Shown one piece after another: positions 61,616-64,000 of a stretch of DNA of 64,000 nucleotides (position 1 is the first letter of the stretch; each line of letters begins with the position of its first letter). Origin of the DNA: JACPAP01 sp035287045 (GTDB taxonomy: Bacteria > Gemmatimonadota > Gemmatimonadetes > Gemmatimonadales > GWC2-71-9). The notes below the pieces were generated by a model, which worked only from the letters and a program-made list of their open reading frames with translations, was not told the DNA's origin and made no database searches. The translations under genes were made by a program, and so were the position numbers. The DNA lies in NCBI GenBank assembly GCA_035287045.1, contig DATECF010000256.1, positions 1-64,000 on the forward strand. The letters run 5' to 3'.

Positions 61616-62313
61616 TACTGCGGGATGAACACCCACCGCGCCGACACGGTCGCCTCCACCGTCAGCTCGGGCGGCGTGATGGCGGTCTCGGCGGTCATGG
61701 CCATCGCGGCTCGGGCCGCGCGCATCACGGGGAAGGCCGGTCCGGCGCTCGACGCCTCGATCAGCGGGCCCAGCCGCCCGCCGGCCGCGCGGGCCATGGC
61801 CTCCGCCTCGCGGCGGGCCTTCTCGACCGCCCGGCCCAGTGCTTCCAGTCGCGCCGCATCGCGCCTGGTGGATTGGAACTGGATACCCGAGATGTTGGTG
61901 GCCCCGGCGCCCAGCGCCGCGTCCACCACTCGGCCAACCTGGGCGAGGTCATGGACGTGGGCTTCGACGGTGTTCCGCGCCGCGTAGCCCGTGGGTCGCC
62001 GTTCCCGGTCGTATTCGGTGTCCACGGAGTACCAGATCGACGGCAGCGAATCGTCCGGCACGCGCAGCACCTGCCGCAACGCGGTCCGAACCGCCGTGGC
62101 GATCCGGGCGTTCTGCTCCCCCGCCCGGCCCGCCTGGGGCTCGCGGGTGACCACGCTCACGTGCACCACCGCGTAGTCGGGTGACAGGTCCACCGTGCCG
62201 GTCGCGGTCACCGCGATCTCGGGCCGATCCTGCTGCACTGGGCGGGGCTCCTGACCGGTCGCGGCCGTCGCGGCGGCGAGGTTCATGACCAGTCCAACCA
62301 ACACGCTTCGCAT
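61615..62313 (-). CDS. SIMPL-domain (DUF541) exported protein
   Basis: A 232-residue protein with a signal peptide (MRSVLVGLVMNLAAATAATGQE). The SIMPL/DUF541 body starts at PEIAVTATGTVDLSPDYAVVHVSV and includes YDRERRPTGYAARNTVEAHVHDLAQVGRVVDAALGAGATNISGIQF. Such periplasmic proteins form oligomeric rings; the function is unclear. ATG 62313 has GGAGG 9 bases upstream; ATG 62322 is too close to it. Confidence 0.9.
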   Translation of the reverse strand: MRSVLVGLVMNLAAATAATGQEPRPVQQDRPEIAVTATGTVDLSPDYAVVHVSVVTREPQAGRAGEQNARIATAVRTALRQVLRVPDDSLPSIWYSVDTEYDRERRPTGYAARNTVEAHVHDLAQVGRVVDAALGAGATNISGIQFQSTRRDAARLEALGRAVEKARREAEAMARAAGGRLGPLIEASSAGPAFPVMRAARAAMAMTAETAITPPELTVEATVSARWVFIPQ

Positions 62314-62389
62314 ACATGCCATCCTCCCCCGGCGCCCTGCCGGGGCGTTGCAGCACGTCATACACCGCGATTGTCCGGCGGGAGCCGTA

Positions 62390-64000
62390 TTAGCGGTCCA
62401 GCCGCACCTCCGCCAGTCCAGCCGCCCGGAGCTTCTGGTTCAGCGCGGGAAGGTCCCTGGTCAGGATTTCCTCCCAACGAAGCAGGAGCTTCGACAGCAC
62501 CATCTGGCGCTCGTGGACCGCTTCGACGACCACGGTCGTCGGCGCCACGTCGGCGCCCTGCAGCATGCCGAGCAATTGGGCCAGGTTGCCGTTCAGACGG
62601 GACAGGCTTTCCGTGGCGTCGCCCCCGAAACCGCCGCCGCTGCCGACCAGGGCCGCGGCGCGCTGATCCACCGCCGCCATTGCCGTCGCCAGGTCGCCGC
62701 GCGCGTTCGCCCCCCGGTTCTGGAGCTCCGCGCGGAGGGCGCGTGCCTGGTGGAGCGCTGCGGAGTCTTGCTTGAGCGCCTGGTACAGTCCCATGCTGAG
62801 GGTGGACTGCTGCGCCAGCGCGGCCGGCGGCGTCTTTACCCGCGGATCCATGCGCACCGTCAGCGGCTGCGTGTAAGGTCGTCCCGCGACCGTGAGCCGG
62901 ACGGTGTACGCACCCGGCGCCACCCAGGGCCCGCGGGGCTCGCGGGGCGTGTCTCGGTAAATCGCCGAGATGGGGTACGAGAAGTTGCTCACCGCCGGCG
63001 GGGGGTAGCGAAGGTCCCACGCAAAGCGGTGCATACCCGGCTCCGCGGAGAGGGTCTGCGGCGGACGAATCCAGTAGTCCGGATGGTTGCGCCCGGGCAC
63101 CAGCGGCTCGGGCTGGTCGTCGCTGGCGAATCGGCGGACGACGGCGCCCGACGGATCGCGCACCTCCAGCGTCACTGGCGCGGCCGGCCTCGCCTCGAGG
63201 TAGTAGTTGATGATCGCGCCGTCCGGGGGGTTCTGGCCCGCGGGCTCATCCGGCGGCAGCGGCGTGTCCGTGTTCTTGTTCCACCGAAACCGCGTGGCGG
63301 TCTGCGGCCGGAACAGGAAGGCCTCGGCCTGGACCACGGAGTCGGCCGTCTGCCGGAGGGGTGTGATGTCGTCCAGGATCCAGAAGGACCGGCCGTGCGT
63401 CCCGACGGCGATGTCGTCGTCCTTGACGATCAGGTCCCGAATAGACGTCGGCGGCAGGTTGAGCCGGAGCGATTGCCAGCGGTCGCCGTCGTCGAACGAG
63501 ACATACACCGTCTGCTCCGTCCCCGCAAACAACAACCCGTTCCGTTGGGGATCCTCCCGCACCACGTTCACGGCCCCGCCGTTTGGAATGCCATTGGTGA
63601 CGTGGGTCCAGGTGCTGCCACCATCGCGGGTGCGGTAGATGTGGGGCCGGAGATCGTCCAACCGGAAGGTGTTGACCGCGGCGTACGCGGTGAGCGTATC
63701 CGAGTGCCCGGCATCCATGATGGATACCTTGCTCCAAGGCGTGAGCTCCCTGGGCGTCACGTTGGTCCAGGTCTTGCCGCCGTCGTGCGTCACGTGGATC
63801 AACCCGTCGTCGCTTCCCACCCAGATAGTATTCAATGACCTGGGTGACGGCGCGATGGTGTAGATCACACCGGGATGGCGGGCCCGGGCCGTGGGCGTGG
63901 TCGAGTAGACGCCCACGTTGGGAGGTACCACCGAATCCGTCCGGGTGAGATCGGGGCTGATACGAGACCAGGTATGGCCGCCGTCGGTCGTCTTCCACAG
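62390..64000 (-). CDS. Sortilin/VPS10-like beta-propeller exported protein (5' end cut by window edge)
   Basis: At least 536 residues; the reading frame stays open to the window edge, so the N-terminus lies beyond. Repeats with BNR/Asp-box motifs (KTTDGGHTWSRI, VTHDGGKTWTNV, TRDGGSTWTHV, SFDDGDRWQSL) form a beta-propeller. DIAVGTHGRSFWILDDI and a C-terminal helical region (LYQALKQDSAALHQARAL) match large glycosyl-hydrolase-like or sortilin-like exported proteins common in this kind of genome. Possibly involved in surface protein or polymer binding. Confidence 0.85.
   Translation of the reverse strand: MWKTTDGGHTWSRISPDLTRTDSVVPPNVGVYSTTPTARARHPGVIYTIAPSPRSLNTIWVGSDDGLIHVTHDGGKTWTNVTPRELTPWSKVSIMDAGHSDTLTAYAAVNTFRLDDLRPHIYRTRDGGSTWTHVTNGIPNGGAVNVVREDPQRNGLLFAGTEQTVYVSFDDGDRWQSLRLNLPPTSIRDLIVKDDDIAVGTHGRSFWILDDITPLRQTADSVVQAEAFLFRPQTATRFRWNKNTDTPLPPDEPAGQNPPDGAIINYYLEARPAAPVTLEVRDPSGAVVRRFASDDQPEPLVPGRNHPDYWIRPPQTLSAEPGMHRFAWDLRYPPPAVSNFSYPISAIYRDTPREPRGPWVAPGAYTVRLTVAGRPYTQPLTVRMDPRVKTPPAALAQQSTLSMGLYQALKQDSAALHQARALRAELQNRGANARGDLATAMAAVDQRAAALVGSGGGFGGDATESLSRLNGNLAQLLGMLQGADVAPTTVVVEAVHERQMVLSKLLLRWEEILTRDLPALNQKLRAAGLAEVRLDR

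Noticed and set aside
1..64000. Insertion sequences, prophage or integrated element
   Set aside because: No transposase, integrase or phage gene and no paired terminal repeats next to the tRNA were found.

Overview
The window is a high-GC (about two-thirds G+C), densely coded bacterial chromosome segment with no transposase, phage gene, integrase or CRISPR array. A large Ser/Thr kinase with a multi-pass C-terminus, Ig-like/TolB-propeller and sortilin-like exported proteins, a DUF1800/DUF1501 pair and many 4-base stop/start overlaps suggest a Gemmatimonadota-like soil bacterium. This is inference from gene content; no rRNA is present.

Positions 1-25200 form a surface polysaccharide (EPS) locus: three GT4 glycosyltransferases, two asparagine-synthase-type amidotransferases, a sugar-nucleotide epimerase, a CapD/FlaA1-type dehydratase, a DegT aminotransferase, an AAC(3)-family acetyltransferase, a FemAB/BioF2-like protein, a GINT1-like beta-propeller protein, a VpsJ-like alpha/alpha-toroid protein, two methyltransferase/acetyltransferase genes and four exported proteins. 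A proteinase-K-like protease gene in the same locus is broken. Most transcription units start just downstream of a -24/-12 (sigma-54) promoter with exact spacing. At 25258-26838 lies a sigma-54-dependent response regulator, followed by a second response regulator with a degenerate GGDEF domain. The layout resembles exosortase/PEP-CTERM EPS loci run by PrsK/PrsR, but no exosortase or PEP-CTERM protein is visible.

Positions 27150-37318 are mixed: an MDR oxidoreductase, an Ig-like/TolB exported protein, a histone-H1-like basic protein, a lipoprotein amidohydrolase, tRNA-Asn, a membrane-anchored protein kinase and an alpha/alpha-toroid protein. Positions 37302-51438 hold a NicO-like metal transporter, a selenocysteine-containing SelD read through an in-frame UGA, RNase HI, dCMP deaminase, an isocitrate/isopropylmalate dehydrogenase homologue, thiolase, an SPFH protein, hydroxyacyl-CoA dehydrogenase, squalene/phytoene synthase, ThyA and DHFR.

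Positions 49361-53124 are a compact operon with its own sigma-70-like promoter: two ATP-grasp ligases, a GNAT acetyltransferase and a lysine 2,3-aminomutase. It is a candidate route to an acylated or peptide-linked beta-lysine compound. Two genes in this part of the window appear to start at CTG inside a CTGA overlap. The remainder (53198-64000) carries an EF-G-like GTPase, an ABC exporter, DUF1800 and DUF1501 proteins, an SDR, a methyltransferase, a SIMPL-domain protein and the 3' part of a sortilin-like protein cut by the window edge.
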